Source of the DNA: Armatimonadota bacterium
Lineage (GTDB): Bacteria > Armatimonadota > HRBIN16
Assembly (NCBI GenBank): GCA_026003195.1
Contig: BPGU01000007.1
Location: 1 to 35,164, forward strand
Direction: 5' to 3'
DNA: 35,164 nucleotides
A program made the translations under genes and the position numbers. The first letter of the stretch is position 1; every line of letters begins with the position of its first letter. The notes beneath the pieces are model-generated. The model was not told the origin of the DNA. It worked only from the letters and a program-made list of their open reading frames with translations, and ran no database searches. This document shows, one piece after another, positions 7,352 to 16,400 of this stretch.

Positions 7352-7373
7352 AGGGGCTTTCTTATCAGCCCCT
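7352..7373 (-). terminator. Terminator hairpin after the 7382-7570 gene
   Basis: GGGGCT (7353-7358) pairs with AGCCCC (7367-7372) just after the minus-strand stop codon; its first arm belongs to the second copy of the 29-nt repeat. Confidence 0.5.
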
Positions 7374-7381
7374 TCTTTGCA

Positions 7382-7570
7382 CTACAGGCTCTGGTGCAGT
7401 CTTCCGTCCTTTCCCATGTAGAGCCCGTAGTTATGGAGGAACTCCTTCAGTGCCTGGCGTTCGTCCTTGTATTCAGCCTTCGCAATCCATTGCTCTGTAC
7501 GCCAGTCTTCCAGAAGTCCCATCGCTCGGAGTTCACGTTCAATCTGTTTCAACGTGACATGGTGTTTCAT
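7382..7570 (-). CDS. Hypothetical 62-residue protein
   Basis: A small charged protein, probably all-helical, with a basic start (MKHHVTLKQIERELRAMG) and aromatic residues near the end. No family recognised. Its ATG overlaps the stop of the upstream gene in an ATGA junction, so the two are translationally coupled; a GGAGGAG lies within the 3' end of the upstream gene, about 12 bases away. The helix pattern would suit a small regulatory or DNA-binding protein, but no helix-turn-helix is clear. Confidence 0.6.
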   Translation of the reverse strand: MKHHVTLKQIERELRAMGLLEDWRTEQWIAKAEYKDERQALKEFLHNYGLYMGKDGRLHQSL

Positions 7571-7770
7571 GACTGAATCTTCTCCTCCATTTCCCTGATG
7601 AGTTGCATGAGGTTCTCTTGGGTCCGCTTGATGGTGTCGCTGTCGATGCTGGAGCTGATGGAGAACTTCTCGATGCGCAGGGTGAACTTGTTCCCGTCAA
7701 CGTCCAGCTGCACTCCCTCAATGTTGAGGGAGGCGTTGTTGAAAGTTGGGATGAAATCGTAGTCTTCCAT
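7567..7770 (-). CDS. Hypothetical 67-residue protein coupled to the next gene
   Basis: An unrecognised acidic protein. Residues 1-35 look like beta strands (VQLDVDGNKFTLRIEKFSI) and residues 43-67 form a charged helix. It starts at an ATG eight bases after AAGGAGGAG, and its stop overlaps the start of the next gene (ATGA). Its leader carries two copies of the TAGATA hairpin described below. Function unknown. Confidence 0.65.
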   Translation of the reverse strand: MEDYDFIPTFNNASLNIEGVQLDVDGNKFTLRIEKFSISSSIDSDTIKRTQENLMQLIREMEEKIQS

Positions 7771-7794
7771 CGTTTCTCCTCCTTAAGAGAATTC

Positions 7795-7860
7795 CAGAGT
7801 GTGGCTATCTAAGCCACTGTTCCAGAACAGGGTTATCTAAGTCCCGGTTCCGAAATCTGA
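7795..7860 (-). promoter_or_regulatory. Leader with two TAGATA stem-loops
   Basis: GTGGCT (7801-7806) pairs with AGCCAC (7812-7817) around the loop ATCTA. A second copy has GGG 7830-7832 and CCC 7843-7845 around TTATCTAAGT. On the minus strand the loops read TAGATA. CTGGAA follows each, and then the ribosome binding site. Related leaders lie before the genes at 8633 and 9683. Confidence 0.5.
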
Positions 7861-7948
7861 CTTTCTACTTTCCTTGTTTCCTTTTCAAGGCGGTGGCTGG
7901 GGGCGGGTGGGCGGGGACAAGGTGAGGGTTCTGTCAAGGTTCCTTCGA

Positions 7949-7972
7949 AAGGGAGGGGCTATTCGCCCCTTC
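7949..7972 (-). terminator. Terminator hairpin after the 7976-8266 gene
   Basis: GGGGC (7955-7959) pairs with GCCCC (7965-7969), flanked by AAGGGA/TCCT. The segment before it (GAGGGTTCTGTCAAGGTTCC, TTCGAAA) recurs before other hairpins of the family. Confidence 0.6.
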
Positions 7973-7975
7973 CTC

Positions 7976-8266
7976 CTACAGCCACAGTTTCACGTCCACC
8001 CGGAGGATGCCGTTCTCTATCTTGACGGTGGCATTCTCATGGGTTACGGTTTTCCAGTCGTCGGCTGTGACCATAGCGGTCCAGCCTTCTTCCTTCTTGT
8101 GGATGAAGACGGTCTTTCCGCTATCGGTCTCAATCAGGATTCCGATATGGTTCAGGTCGGAATCGCTGATATGACCGATTCGTCCAGCCACCTCACCGCC
8201 GAAGGCGGCTAATGGCTGGAACTCTTCCTGCTTCATCCACACCGGGTACTTGATATGTGCTCTCAT
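7976..8266 (-). CDS. Hypothetical beta-rich protein
   Basis: An unrecognised 96-residue soluble protein whose residue pattern is mostly beta strand (HIGILIETDSGKTVFIHKK, NATVKIENGILRVDVKLWL). The start at 8266 is chosen because AAGGAGG lies eight bases upstream; the frame extends upstream without a binding site. It has its own leader and terminator. No motif points to a function. Confidence 0.65.
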   Translation of the reverse strand: MRAHIKYPVWMKQEEFQPLAAFGGEVAGRIGHISDSDLNHIGILIETDSGKTVFIHKKEEGWTAMVTADDWKTVTHENATVKIENGILRVDVKLWL

Positions 8267-8321
8267 CCTGCTACCTCCTTCCGGAGTATGGCTTTCTATG
8301 GTTATGTGAGGGTTCATCGAA

Positions 8322-8344
8322 AAGGGTGGGGCTTTCGCCCCATC
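8322..8344 (-). terminator. Terminator hairpin after the 8355-8633 gene
   Basis: GGGGC (8328-8332) pairs with GCCCC (8337-8341) with a TTTC loop (GAAA on the minus strand), followed on the minus strand by ACCCTTTTC. One of the best examples of the family. Confidence 0.65.
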
Positions 8345-8354
8345 GGCTTCGACG

Positions 8355-8633
8355 TTAGCTTGGGTCGAATATCACAACGTCGAAGCCAACCACGCGCATC
8401 TTGATTGGCGCTACGATGCGCAAGGTGCGTGTGGCGTCGTCGCGGAAATCGGCGATCGCTACGGGATCGCCGTCGACGACAAGATGGACAAGCTTCCCGC
8501 CGTTGCGATAGTAGATCGCAACGTCGGGCGATGGTCGGTGCACGGGGTCGTTCCCGTAAGCACCGGGGTACATGAACACGGTTTCGCCAAGATCTATCTG
8601 TGGTGGTGCTGGGTAAAGGTACTTGTTGTTCAT
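8355..8633 (-). CDS. Hypothetical beta-rich protein
   Basis: An unrecognised 92-residue protein. Strand-like segments dominate (KLVHLVVDGDPVAIADF, TRTLRIVAPIKMRVVGFDVVIF) and the N-terminus is rich in Tyr and Pro. I choose the ATG at 8633 (eight bases from AAGGAG) over the in-frame ATG at 8639, which is too close to the binding site. It sits in an isolated cassette with a TAGATA leader and a terminator. Confidence 0.65.
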   Translation of the reverse strand: MNNKYLYPAPPQIDLGETVFMYPGAYGNDPVHRPSPDVAIYYRNGGKLVHLVVDGDPVAIADFRDDATRTLRIVAPIKMRVVGFDVVIFDPS

Positions 8634-8640
8634 TCTCATC

Positions 8641-8690
8641 TCTCCTTGTATAGTATTCCAGAGCCGGGTTATCTAAGACCCGTACTTCTG
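8641..8690 (-). promoter_or_regulatory. Leader with a TAGATA stem-loop
   Basis: CGGGT (8665-8669) pairs with ACCCG (8678-8682) around the loop TATCTAAG. On the minus strand this is followed by CTCTGGAATACTATAC and the ribosome binding site. The CTGGAATACTATACAAGGAG part is identical in the leader of the gene at 9683. Confidence 0.5.
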
Positions 8691-8751
8691 TGGTGGAGGT
8701 GTCTTTGGCAGGTGTGGGCAAAAGCGAGGGTTGTGTCAAGGTTCCCTCGAA

Positions 8752-8777
8752 AAGGGTGGGGCTTTCACAGCCCCAAG
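8752..8777 (-). terminator. Terminator hairpin after the 8786-9157 gene
   Basis: GGGGCT (8758-8763) pairs with AGCCCC (8769-8774), with ACCCTTTTC following on the minus strand. Confidence 0.6.
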
Positions 8778-8785
8778 GGTGTTAC

Positions 8786-9157
8786 TCATGGTTTGGTAGC
8801 TTGTTTTGCATCTTGCAGTTCGTCGTTGATATATCTGCATGAATTCTCCATTTCCTGGAGATTCACATCCGTTCGACTCAGGTGTTGCAGAGCTGCGATG
8901 AGCTTCTTTTCATCTCGCGAGACAATCGCCTCTTGTATGAGGACGATTGCCTCGTTTGTTTGTTTCCTGGCATCCACTACGTTGATCTTAATGTCATTCA
9001 TGTAAGCTTCTGTGCGCTGTACATGGTACCTTACAGGCCTTAGTCGGTCGTTCACTTCCTTTTGGGTTACAAGAACGAACGCGACAAACAGCGCGAGGGC
9101 CGTTCCTAAGAACAGCCCTATTACCCCGAGCCGATCCCAGTCAATCCCGATAGTCAT
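8786..9157 (-). CDS. Membrane-anchored coiled-coil protein
   Basis: A 123-residue protein with one N-terminal membrane segment (about residues 9-31, GVIGLFLGTALALFVAFVLVT) and a long charged helix (32-123) with heptad-like spacing, probably a coiled coil exposed in the cytoplasm or outside. The start has AAGGAGGAG six bases upstream. Similar plans occur in spanin-like, superinfection-exclusion and membrane-scaffold proteins, but no specific match is visible. There is no lipobox, which argues against an outer-membrane spanin subunit. Confidence 0.65.
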   Translation of the reverse strand: MTIGIDWDRLGVIGLFLGTALALFVAFVLVTQKEVNDRLRPVRYHVQRTEAYMNDIKINVVDARKQTNEAIVLIQEAIVSRDEKKLIAALQHLSRTDVNLQEMENSCRYINDELQDAKQATKP

Positions 9158-9289
9158 TCTTACTCCTCCTTGTAGTAGTTTTCCATAGCACGGCTATCTA
9201 TACTCTAACTCCAATGTACAGGTTTCCTGCTATCCTTCATATTCCTTTGGGCGGATACAAAAGTGAGGGCTGTGTCAAGTTCCTTCGAA

Positions 9290-9313
9290 AAGGAAGGGGC
9301 TTTCGCCCCTCTC
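9290..9313 (-). terminator. Terminator hairpin after the 9324-9683 gene
   Basis: GGGGC (9296-9300) pairs with GCCCC (9305-9309) around TTTC, flanked by AAGGAA and CTCTC; the minus strand reads TTCCTTTTC after the stem. Confidence 0.6.
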
Positions 9314-9323
9314 TCTCTCCTGC

Positions 9324-9683
9324 CTACAGTGTGTAGACAGGAGAGAAGTTGTCGACGATGATGTGCTCGTCGTCGACGTATGAGATGGTGCAGGAGGTCG
9401 CCATCGCCAAAATGCGGGCGACTTCTTTGAGTTGTGTTTCGTCGGCGGATTCAATCCACCGTGCCGCCGCATTCAGGACTTCCGGGTCCCTCCGGAAGTC
9501 CCAAGTTTCGACGGCTGCTGGGTGGTTGATGCGGTAGTGGGTGTTCTTGTCTTCTCCTACTGTTTCCACAATCTCTATATCGTGTCCTAGTGCTCGTGCT
9601 ATCCTGACTACCCAGTATCCTGGCGTGGCACCCGCCAGGATTAGGGTCTGCAGAACCTCGACTGGTTTTCCTTCCAGTCTCAT
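9324..9683 (-). CDS. Hypothetical protein
   Basis: An unrecognised 119-residue soluble protein of mixed helix and strand. Residues 1-40 could form a small helix-turn-helix-like unit (VEVLQTLILAGATPGYWVVRIARALGHDIEIVE), which would suit DNA binding, but the match is weak. The start has AAGGAGG eleven bases upstream. It has its own TAGATA leader and terminator. Function unknown. Confidence 0.65.
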   Translation of the reverse strand: MRLEGKPVEVLQTLILAGATPGYWVVRIARALGHDIEIVETVGEDKNTHYRINHPAAVETWDFRRDPEVLNAAARWIESADETQLKEVARILAMATSCTISYVDDEHIIVDNFSPVYTL

Positions 9684-9695
9684 TTCTTGTTTCCT

Positions 9696-9735
9696 CCTTG
9701 TATAGTATTCCAGAGCCTGGTTATCTACAACCCTC
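9696..9735 (-). promoter_or_regulatory. Leader with a TAGATA stem-loop
   Basis: GGTT (9719-9722) can pair with AACC (9729-9732) around ATCTAC. The adjoining CTCTGGAATACTATAC is identical to that before the gene at 8633. The stem is only four base pairs. Confidence 0.4.
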
Positions 9736-9783
9736 TCTTCATTCCTTCATCGAAGAAAAGAGAGGGTTATGTCAAGGTTCGTT

Positions 9784-9812
9784 CAAAAGGGCGGGGCTTT
9801 CGCCCCTGCCCT
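9784..9812 (-). terminator. Terminator hairpin after the 9829-10245 gene
   Basis: GGGGC (9793-9797, offset by one possible) pairs with GCCCC (9802-9806) around TTTC, with outer GGGC/GCCC possible; the minus strand continues GCCCTTTTG. Confidence 0.6.
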
Positions 9813-9828
9813 CGGCGCCTTCCCCCTA

Positions 9829-10245
9829 CTATTCGTAGGGGGTCGGCGCCTCGGCCTCCGCTTCGGCTGCTGGCGCGACCGCATCGGCCTCGATGCCGAT
9901 CGCGGAGTCGAAGCTCCCCAGGATCTTCCGCTGCAGGACCCCCGGGATCCGGAGGTCCCCAGCAAGGGCGAAGCAGAAGCTCCGCCCTTTTGCGGAGGAG
10001 TACAGCAGCCGCGCGAATGGGGTCTGCTCGAGGAGCGCGACCCCGCGCCGAGTGGCGTTGGAGGCGACGAGAACGATGTCCAGGCCCTCGACCTGAACAA
10101 TAGTCCAGGTCGACGGATCCTCGCCGAGGATACCTGCCAGTACCGGCGCTGAATCCAACGCGACGCTGTGAGCCTTGCACCAGGAGATGACCGGCGCAAG
10201 TAGGTTATTCGCGATCGCGTTGATCTTGTCTTGCAGAGTTGCCAT
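9829..10245 (-). CDS. Hypothetical protein with an Ala/Glu-rich tail
   Basis: An unrecognised 138-residue protein, markedly more GC-rich than the genes to its left. The body (residues 1-115) is mixed helix and strand; the last 20 residues are an Ala-Glu-Pro low-complexity tail. The start is the ATG at 10245 with GGGAGG seven bases upstream. It follows the giant polymerase-like gene and may be read from the same message, though hairpins lie between them. Function unknown. Confidence 0.65.
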   Translation of the reverse strand: MATLQDKINAIANNLLAPVISWCKAHSVALDSAPVLAGILGEDPSTWTIVQVEGLDIVLVASNATRRGVALLEQTPFARLLYSSAKGRSFCFALAGDLRIPGVLQRKILGSFDSAIGIEADAVAPAAEAEAEAPTPYE

Positions 10246-10456
10246 TATGGCACCTCCCATCAAGTAGTAGCACTGCCCTTCCCCAAGGAGAAGAGCAGTG
10301 CTCCATATCCAGACTTTCTATTCCATCGCATAGCAGGATAGACCCTCGCCGGGGATCCCAAGAACAATACCATACTTCCCAAATTCCCCCAATCCCCTCG
10401 ACTTCGGGGAAAAGGGAAGCCCCGAAGGGGCGGCCTGCTAATGCGATAACTATCAC
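10205..10456 (-). CDS. Possible small ORF after the giant gene
   Basis: An 83-codon frame opens with GTG eight bases after an AGGAGG that lies immediately past the stop of the giant gene, which is why I list it. Against it, a terminator-like hairpin falls within its first 20 codons, the residue composition is unlike its neighbours, and its 3' end overlaps the next gene by 41 bases. It may be a non-coding leader with a chance binding site. Confidence 0.25.
   Translation of the reverse strand: MIVIALAGRPFGASLFPEVEGIGGIWEVWYCSWDPRRGSILLCDGIESLDMEHCSSPWGRAVLLLDGRCHNGNSARQDQRDRE
10269..10302. other. Inverted repeat in the leader of the 9829-10245 gene
   Basis: AGCACTGC (10269-10276) pairs perfectly with GCAGTGCT (10295-10302) around an 18-base loop that holds its own short CTT/AAG stem. 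It could be an operator or an mRNA structure just before the start. Confidence 0.5.
10402..10431 (-). terminator. Terminator with a competing hairpin after the giant gene
   Basis: On the minus strand GCCCC-TTC-GGGGC (10431-10419) is followed by TTCCCTTTTCC, a plausible intrinsic terminator. CTTCGGGG at 10427-10420 can instead pair with CCCCGAAG at 10409-10402. The two structures exclude each other, as in an attenuator. Confidence 0.4.
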
Positions 10457-10471
10457 AGCTATTACCTCCTA

Positions 10472-13400
10472 TCAGAAGAAGCGGTCTATCGGTATCACCC
10501 GCTCCGACCGGCGCTGGCCAAGGAAGCGTCCGAGGGCTTGCAGAGACTCTACCTCGGACACCAGCTGCTTGACCTCGCCACCGCGGATGCGGAAGACCTC
10601 GACCGCTTCCGCCTCCAGCTTCGCCTTCGCCTCATCACCAGCAGCGACGGCAGCATCCCGCTTGTACATCGCAGCCTGGCGGAGGAGCATCTGAGAGCCG
10701 AAGTTGTCCTCACGCCCAATCGTCGCACTGGTATGCGGTAGCGCGATGGCGTGGAGCTTCAGCACCATCGCAGTGCCGATAGCCTTCCGCTTGTCGCCCT
10801 CTACCGCATATAGAGGCACGACGTTATAGTCAACGCCCGGATGCTCAGCCTTGATGCGCTCGGCGAGCTGCTGAGCATACCGGGCGGCTATCTCCATCTC
10901 AGCCTTCTGGCACTCCGGATTGTCGCCAACCTCATAGTTCGCGCGAGAGGCGAGTATCTCCGCCTCAAACGCTTCGATGAGGTCGGTATAACCGAACAGC
11001 TGCGCCAGACCGTAGAACACCACCGTGCCCGTCTTCTTCTCCACTACTGCAGTAGCGGGCGCGATGATGTCTACGGTGTGCTCCTTATCGCCCATGACCG
11101 CCACGATCTTCTGGTCATGCAGCACGCTCGCTACACCCTTGATCGTGCCTTCGGTGAACATCAGCTTGAAGGCATCGGGCGTAGCGTCGGCACCAACCTT
11201 CACCGAGGCGCGGACGATGGTATACATATCAGCCACGCTCTCGAAGCTGAAGTTGATGCCGAACTCGCTGAGCTTCTCCCAGTCGTTCTCGCAGGCGAGA
11301 ATCGCTTTCTCGTCTATAGCGAGCTTGCCGCCGCCATAGACGATATACTGAGCCTTCAGGCCGCACGTCTTGATAGCAGCCAGAATCTGCTCAGCATAGG
11401 ACTTCTCGCCCTGGCTGAGTACGATCTGGACGCTCCGCGTGACCGGAATCGTGAACGGACGAGTGGCCACCATGCCCTCTACGGACGTGTAGGCGTGACC
11501 GGTATCCGGAGCGAGCGGGATCGGATTCCCTTTCTCATCCTTCTCAACCGGAGCCACCAGCCAGTCCGCATTCGCGAAGGCCACGGTGACCTCCATCGGC
11601 AGATGCTCCTTGCCGTTTACGATGAACGGCAGACCAACCAGCGGCAGCTGCTCGCGGACGCTGCGGCGGAAGTTGGTCGCCACTACGCGGATGCCCATAT
11701 CCTCCAGCTCGGCCCGATCTGCAGGATCGAACCACAGGATGCGAGAGGCATCCTTCTTGAGTGGCAGATAGATGCGCTTCCGCCCGTCACGGCGAATCAG
11801 CTGGTTGATCAGCTCGCCCATCGCCACATAACCTATCTCCTTGCGGCGAGGCAGCACTGCCATGACGCTCTTCTTGCGCTTGCCGTCATCAAGCCGCACG
11901 AGTACCTCTTTCGGACGGCGAATCAGCCCCAGAAGCACATCATCTACATACAGCATGTGCTTCAGGAACTTCACCGCGTCCTTGGACTCCGCATCGTTCT
12001 TCGTGTCGAACATCGCGCTCAACCGCTGATTGACGACACGCTGAACGATCGGAATCAGCGTGGCATTGATGGAACCGGCAAAGCGCTTGCCATCAATCTC
12101 CTCGACCTTCACGAGCGAGGAGCTCATCACGGCTTGTATCATCTCGTCTATCAGGACGACAAACGGATCCTGATAGACGATACCGAATTCTACCTTAACG
12201 GTCTTATCGCTTTCGGTCTCGATCTCTTGATGAATCTTACCGAAAGCGAACCGACCTCCGAGGATGCGGTCGCGCCCGTCATGGCTTATTCGGACGGCGG
12301 TGACAACATCGCCGATCTTGGAGACGATGCTCACCGGACCTACCTCGACGATCGGGCGATACATGGTCTCATAGTATGCACCGGTCTCGCCCGTATCGTA
12401 GGTCTTGGCGTAGTTCACCATGACGGGGGCCAGCAATACCACGAACGTCTGCTTCACCTCCACCCCATTGACCTTGCATACACGGCTGCGGATTACCGGG
12501 ATGATATACGGCAACCGCCCGCCACTCCTGTACGCTTCGGTCAGGATGGAGTTCATCGTGGTCACGTCGCTGACCCAGACCTCCTCCTCCTTTCCGTTGA
12601 CGACTCGCTTCTGCGTCACCCGGTACGGCGCCATGAACCGAGTGTTCTTGGCATACCGGGTGGTCGTATATGCGTCTACGAAGAATGGCCGGCTACCGGG
12701 TTCGACGATAGACGGCACGAAGCAGTCCACCTGCTCGCCTCGACCGTTGAAGACCTTTGCATGTGTGCTCGGCTTCGTCGCGATGAACTCCAGGCAGGTG
12801 GCCTTCGGATAGTCGAACTGCCGAGCCGCACGGCCCACATTCCATGCTACGAAGCGCACGGGCAGGCTCTTCTCCAGCTCGGCGTTCACATGTTTCTCTA
12901 TCTCATCAGCGCTCATCACACTGCCAGCCGGAACACGTGGCAGGTTGGCGCTGCCGCTCGTGTTCATCACCGAGACGGTGGAGGACTTACCTTCCAGCCA
13001 GAGCTCGAAGGTCTCCGGAGTCGGCAGGTATCCGTTCAGATACGCTGCCTCTAACGCCTCCGCGCCGTCGTAGATGTTGTCATCTTTCTGGCTAGCGCCA
13101 GGCAGCCCCGCTACCTCTTCCATCATCATCGCTGCCTCGCGAACCTTGTCGGAGAACTCATTATTCTCGCCGAAGAAGTCATCCAGATACTCGGCGAGTT
13201 CGGCCAGAGCCAGCGCATACTCGGCGGGCGTGCGCAGGCTCATCATGGAGACCAGATGGTCTACGAACGGCAGACCAAAGTCCATCTGCTTGACCTTGCT
13301 GGTCTCCTTTCCGGCGTCCATGATAACCTCGAGCAACGGCAACATTGCATCGCCGAACTTGACAGCAACCTCAGGACCGGCAATGCGTGCTACCTGACCG

Positions 13401-16400
13401 ATCATGGACACCACGTCGACGTGCAGCGCACCCACACCGCTGCGTGCGTCGGCACCGATCAACGCGAGGATACCCTCGAACATCGAGGTCGGAAGCACCT
13501 TGGTGCCGACACTCTCCAGCATCAGACGCAGATCATGCACCAGCTTGGACTTGTCACCGATCTTGTTCTCGGTGATCCGCGCATAGCGCAGATCCACGTC
13601 CTTCCGGCTCATGGCCTCCTTGACCTTTGTGAGCAGCATGCACAGGAAGTACAGGTCGCCGTCGAAGTCGCCGTAGAACTCCTTGGCAACATCCGGCGGC
13701 AAATGCAGTGCATTGCTACCCATAACGCCTACTATATGAACGCGCCGATATGCGTTGGTAATCTCGGTCACCGGGTTGCGGAACAGGAACGCGCCCAGTC
13801 CGCCGCTGTTGACAGCAGCAATCAGGCGCTTGATGTCCGCAAGCGTTACCTTCTTCATACCGGCCCCGCTCAGGATCTGGCGCAGAAGCTTCACACCCAC
13901 GCCAACATACACGACGCCGTACTTCTTCTGCCAGCGATTCTCCGCTTTCTGGCGTGCGGCGTTCGGTATGGCGGGGCTTACCGTGCCCAACGCGCCGACA
14001 CCGGAGCGCATGCGCCCGCGACGCAGCCACGGACGGCTAGAGCCGATAACCTTCTTCGCCTCATCCTCGGCGACGTTAGCCGCCTCGGATACGGACCGCG
14101 CCTCGCGATAGCCTTCCATCTCAGCACGCTTCTTGTTGATGGCGCTGAGCAGGCCCAGCACCAAGCCCTCCGCCGAGTCGGGCTGCACGGATACGATGAG
14201 CGTGCCGTTCTCCAGCTCCGCATCGATACGGGCGAGCCGCCCGTCTATGCGGAATGTATACTCGCTGTGGCTAGGCACAACCACATCGAACACCTTGCGA
14301 GCCTTGACCAACTCGGCAATGCGGCCCGTGAGCACGAACCAGTTACCGGCTGTGATGACGCCGGTGTCGGCGGGGTCTACGCGCAACATGTTATCTACCT
14401 CCACGCCTGCAGAATCCTGAGCAGGCTCGTCATCGTCATCATCCACCGACTCTTCAACATCAGCATCGTCGACAACGATCTCGACGGTGTCGTCCAGCTC
14501 CACGTCGTCCACCCAGTCCACGTCACCCGCCTCGCTATCCTCGGCGAGCTTGGCAGGATCGATGGACTTCATCTGCTCGCGCAATGCGGACAGTGCCGCC
14601 GTAACATCTTCCTCGTTGTCCGCGCTGTCCACCACAATCTCATCCTTGTCTACCATCTCGTTCTTCACCTCCGACGCCTCCTCATCCTGAGCGTCATGGG
14701 AGACTCGCTCTACGCTGGTCTTTTCCTCGACGTTGGAGGAGGCGGCTGATTCTTCAACAACTACAGGCTCCTCACGCACTTCTTCGTCCACTTCTATATC
14801 AACCAGATCGGAGCCGTTCACATACGTATCACCCACCAGCACCTTGCACTTGATGCCCAGGTAGACTGCCATGCGAATCATCATCGCAGTACCACCGGTG
14901 GGCTGGCCGTTCTCCATCTTCGGGAAGGCTACCACGACGCTGCCTTCCGGCAAGTCGACGAGCATGGCGTAGTTGCGGATGTGCAACTTCCATGCCGCGT
15001 CCGTGAGCCGCTCCGGTGCAGGATGCAGCTTCTGCACCAGTTCGCGCCCACGCTCCGCCACTTCCGGCGAGACGTATACCTTCTTGCCAGGCAACGCCTC
15101 TCCGGAGTGACCACGCCAAGGCAGTACCAGAATGGCATTGTGGCCAAGCGCATGTGCAGTCTTTGCCACAATGGCATCAATGCCTTCCGCACCGCCGGTC
15201 ATGATCTGGAAACCGCGCCTGATGCCGGCCTCCACCGCCTTCTTGCAGAGGTTGATCTGCGTGACGGACGGTGTACGGGTGCCGACGATGATGGAAATCG
15301 GCTTCCGTACGGTGCTGGTGTTCATCTTTAACTCCTCCCGAATATCCATCAACAACTTGCCCAGCATGTTCTGTCCGCCATGCTGGCACCACCACTTCGC
15401 GCAACCGGTGCACACGCCCCAGAACGTGTCACCCCAGTCGTTCTCCTCCACGATCTGGGCGTCGCCGGTTGCGAGAAGCGCATCGCGCAGCTCCGGCACG
15501 CTGAACTTCTGGCGCAGAAGCTCACGCATGACTTCCACTTTCACCTTGTTCCAACCCGACTCATCGAAGCGAATGCCGCGCTGGTCGAGGTTGTACTGCT
15601 TCAACGCCGCCTTCGCCTGTGCAGGAGTGCACTGCTTCAGCAGCTTGCGCAGCTCCTCGACGGCGGCTTCCAGCCCGTGCTGATGGACGCTGCGCAGGTA
15701 GTCCAACTTCGCCGCCTGGTACGCGTTCTCAACGGAAGGATACTCCACACCCTTCCATGTCACGCGCACCGGATGGAAGTTGGAGAACACCGTACCAACG
15801 GTGTTCACCTTTGCAGCCTTCTTGTCGACACGAGGCTCCTTCACAACTTCCTCCATCTTGCTTACCGCATACCATTTCCCGGCCGGCAGGTTGGCTTTGA
15901 GCACGGCAGACACCTGCGACCATTGCAGGCGGCCCAGCCCGCAACCTACGCGCGGCATGACCGCAGCACGAACAGGCATGGAAAGCGCAGCCTTGCGGAT
16001 AAGGTCAATGTCGGCGTTCTCCTTCCAGTGATACTTAGTCGGGAACAGCACGACGTTGAACCGCTCCACAAAGACGCTCCGCCCGTCCTTCAGCACCTGG
16101 AGATAGTTGCGATACTCATCATCCAGACCGGGATAACGGTCAGCCGCCTGCTTGGCGACGCCTGCGCCCATCGTACCGGCGCAGTTCACCGGCACAACGA
16201 CGGGCAGGCCAAGCTCGGCTGCGACCTGCCACACGTCGCCAACACGCTCCGTGAACATAACCTTCTCCTCCTCCTGTACGACTTCGGCCTGGTCCTCAGG
16301 CACTACTTCGTACAGTCGTCCCCCACTCTTCGCACGGGCAAGCAGAGACTCGATCTCTGCGTGCGCCTCGTCGGCGAAATGGAGTTCTGCCCCATAGTAA

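Larger units (their letters stand above)
7058..7358. repeat. 29-nt perfect direct repeat in two neighbouring leaders
   Basis: The same 29 bases occur at 7058-7086 and 7330-7358 (beginning CATGTAAAGGTTGATTCCAA). Each copy lies directly upstream of a minus-strand ribosome binding site and includes the first arm of the preceding gene's terminator. This suggests duplication of an expression cassette or a shared control site. Confidence 0.85.

Noticed and set aside
10841-13054. A 737-codon open frame on the plus strand opposite the giant gene
   Set aside because: It mirrors a GC-rich coding region read antisense; the product is rich in His, Arg and Leu with no motif, and all recognisable domains are on the minus strand. 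The long plus-strand frames at 13256-14749, 15380-16636 and 16789-18132 are rejected for the same reason.
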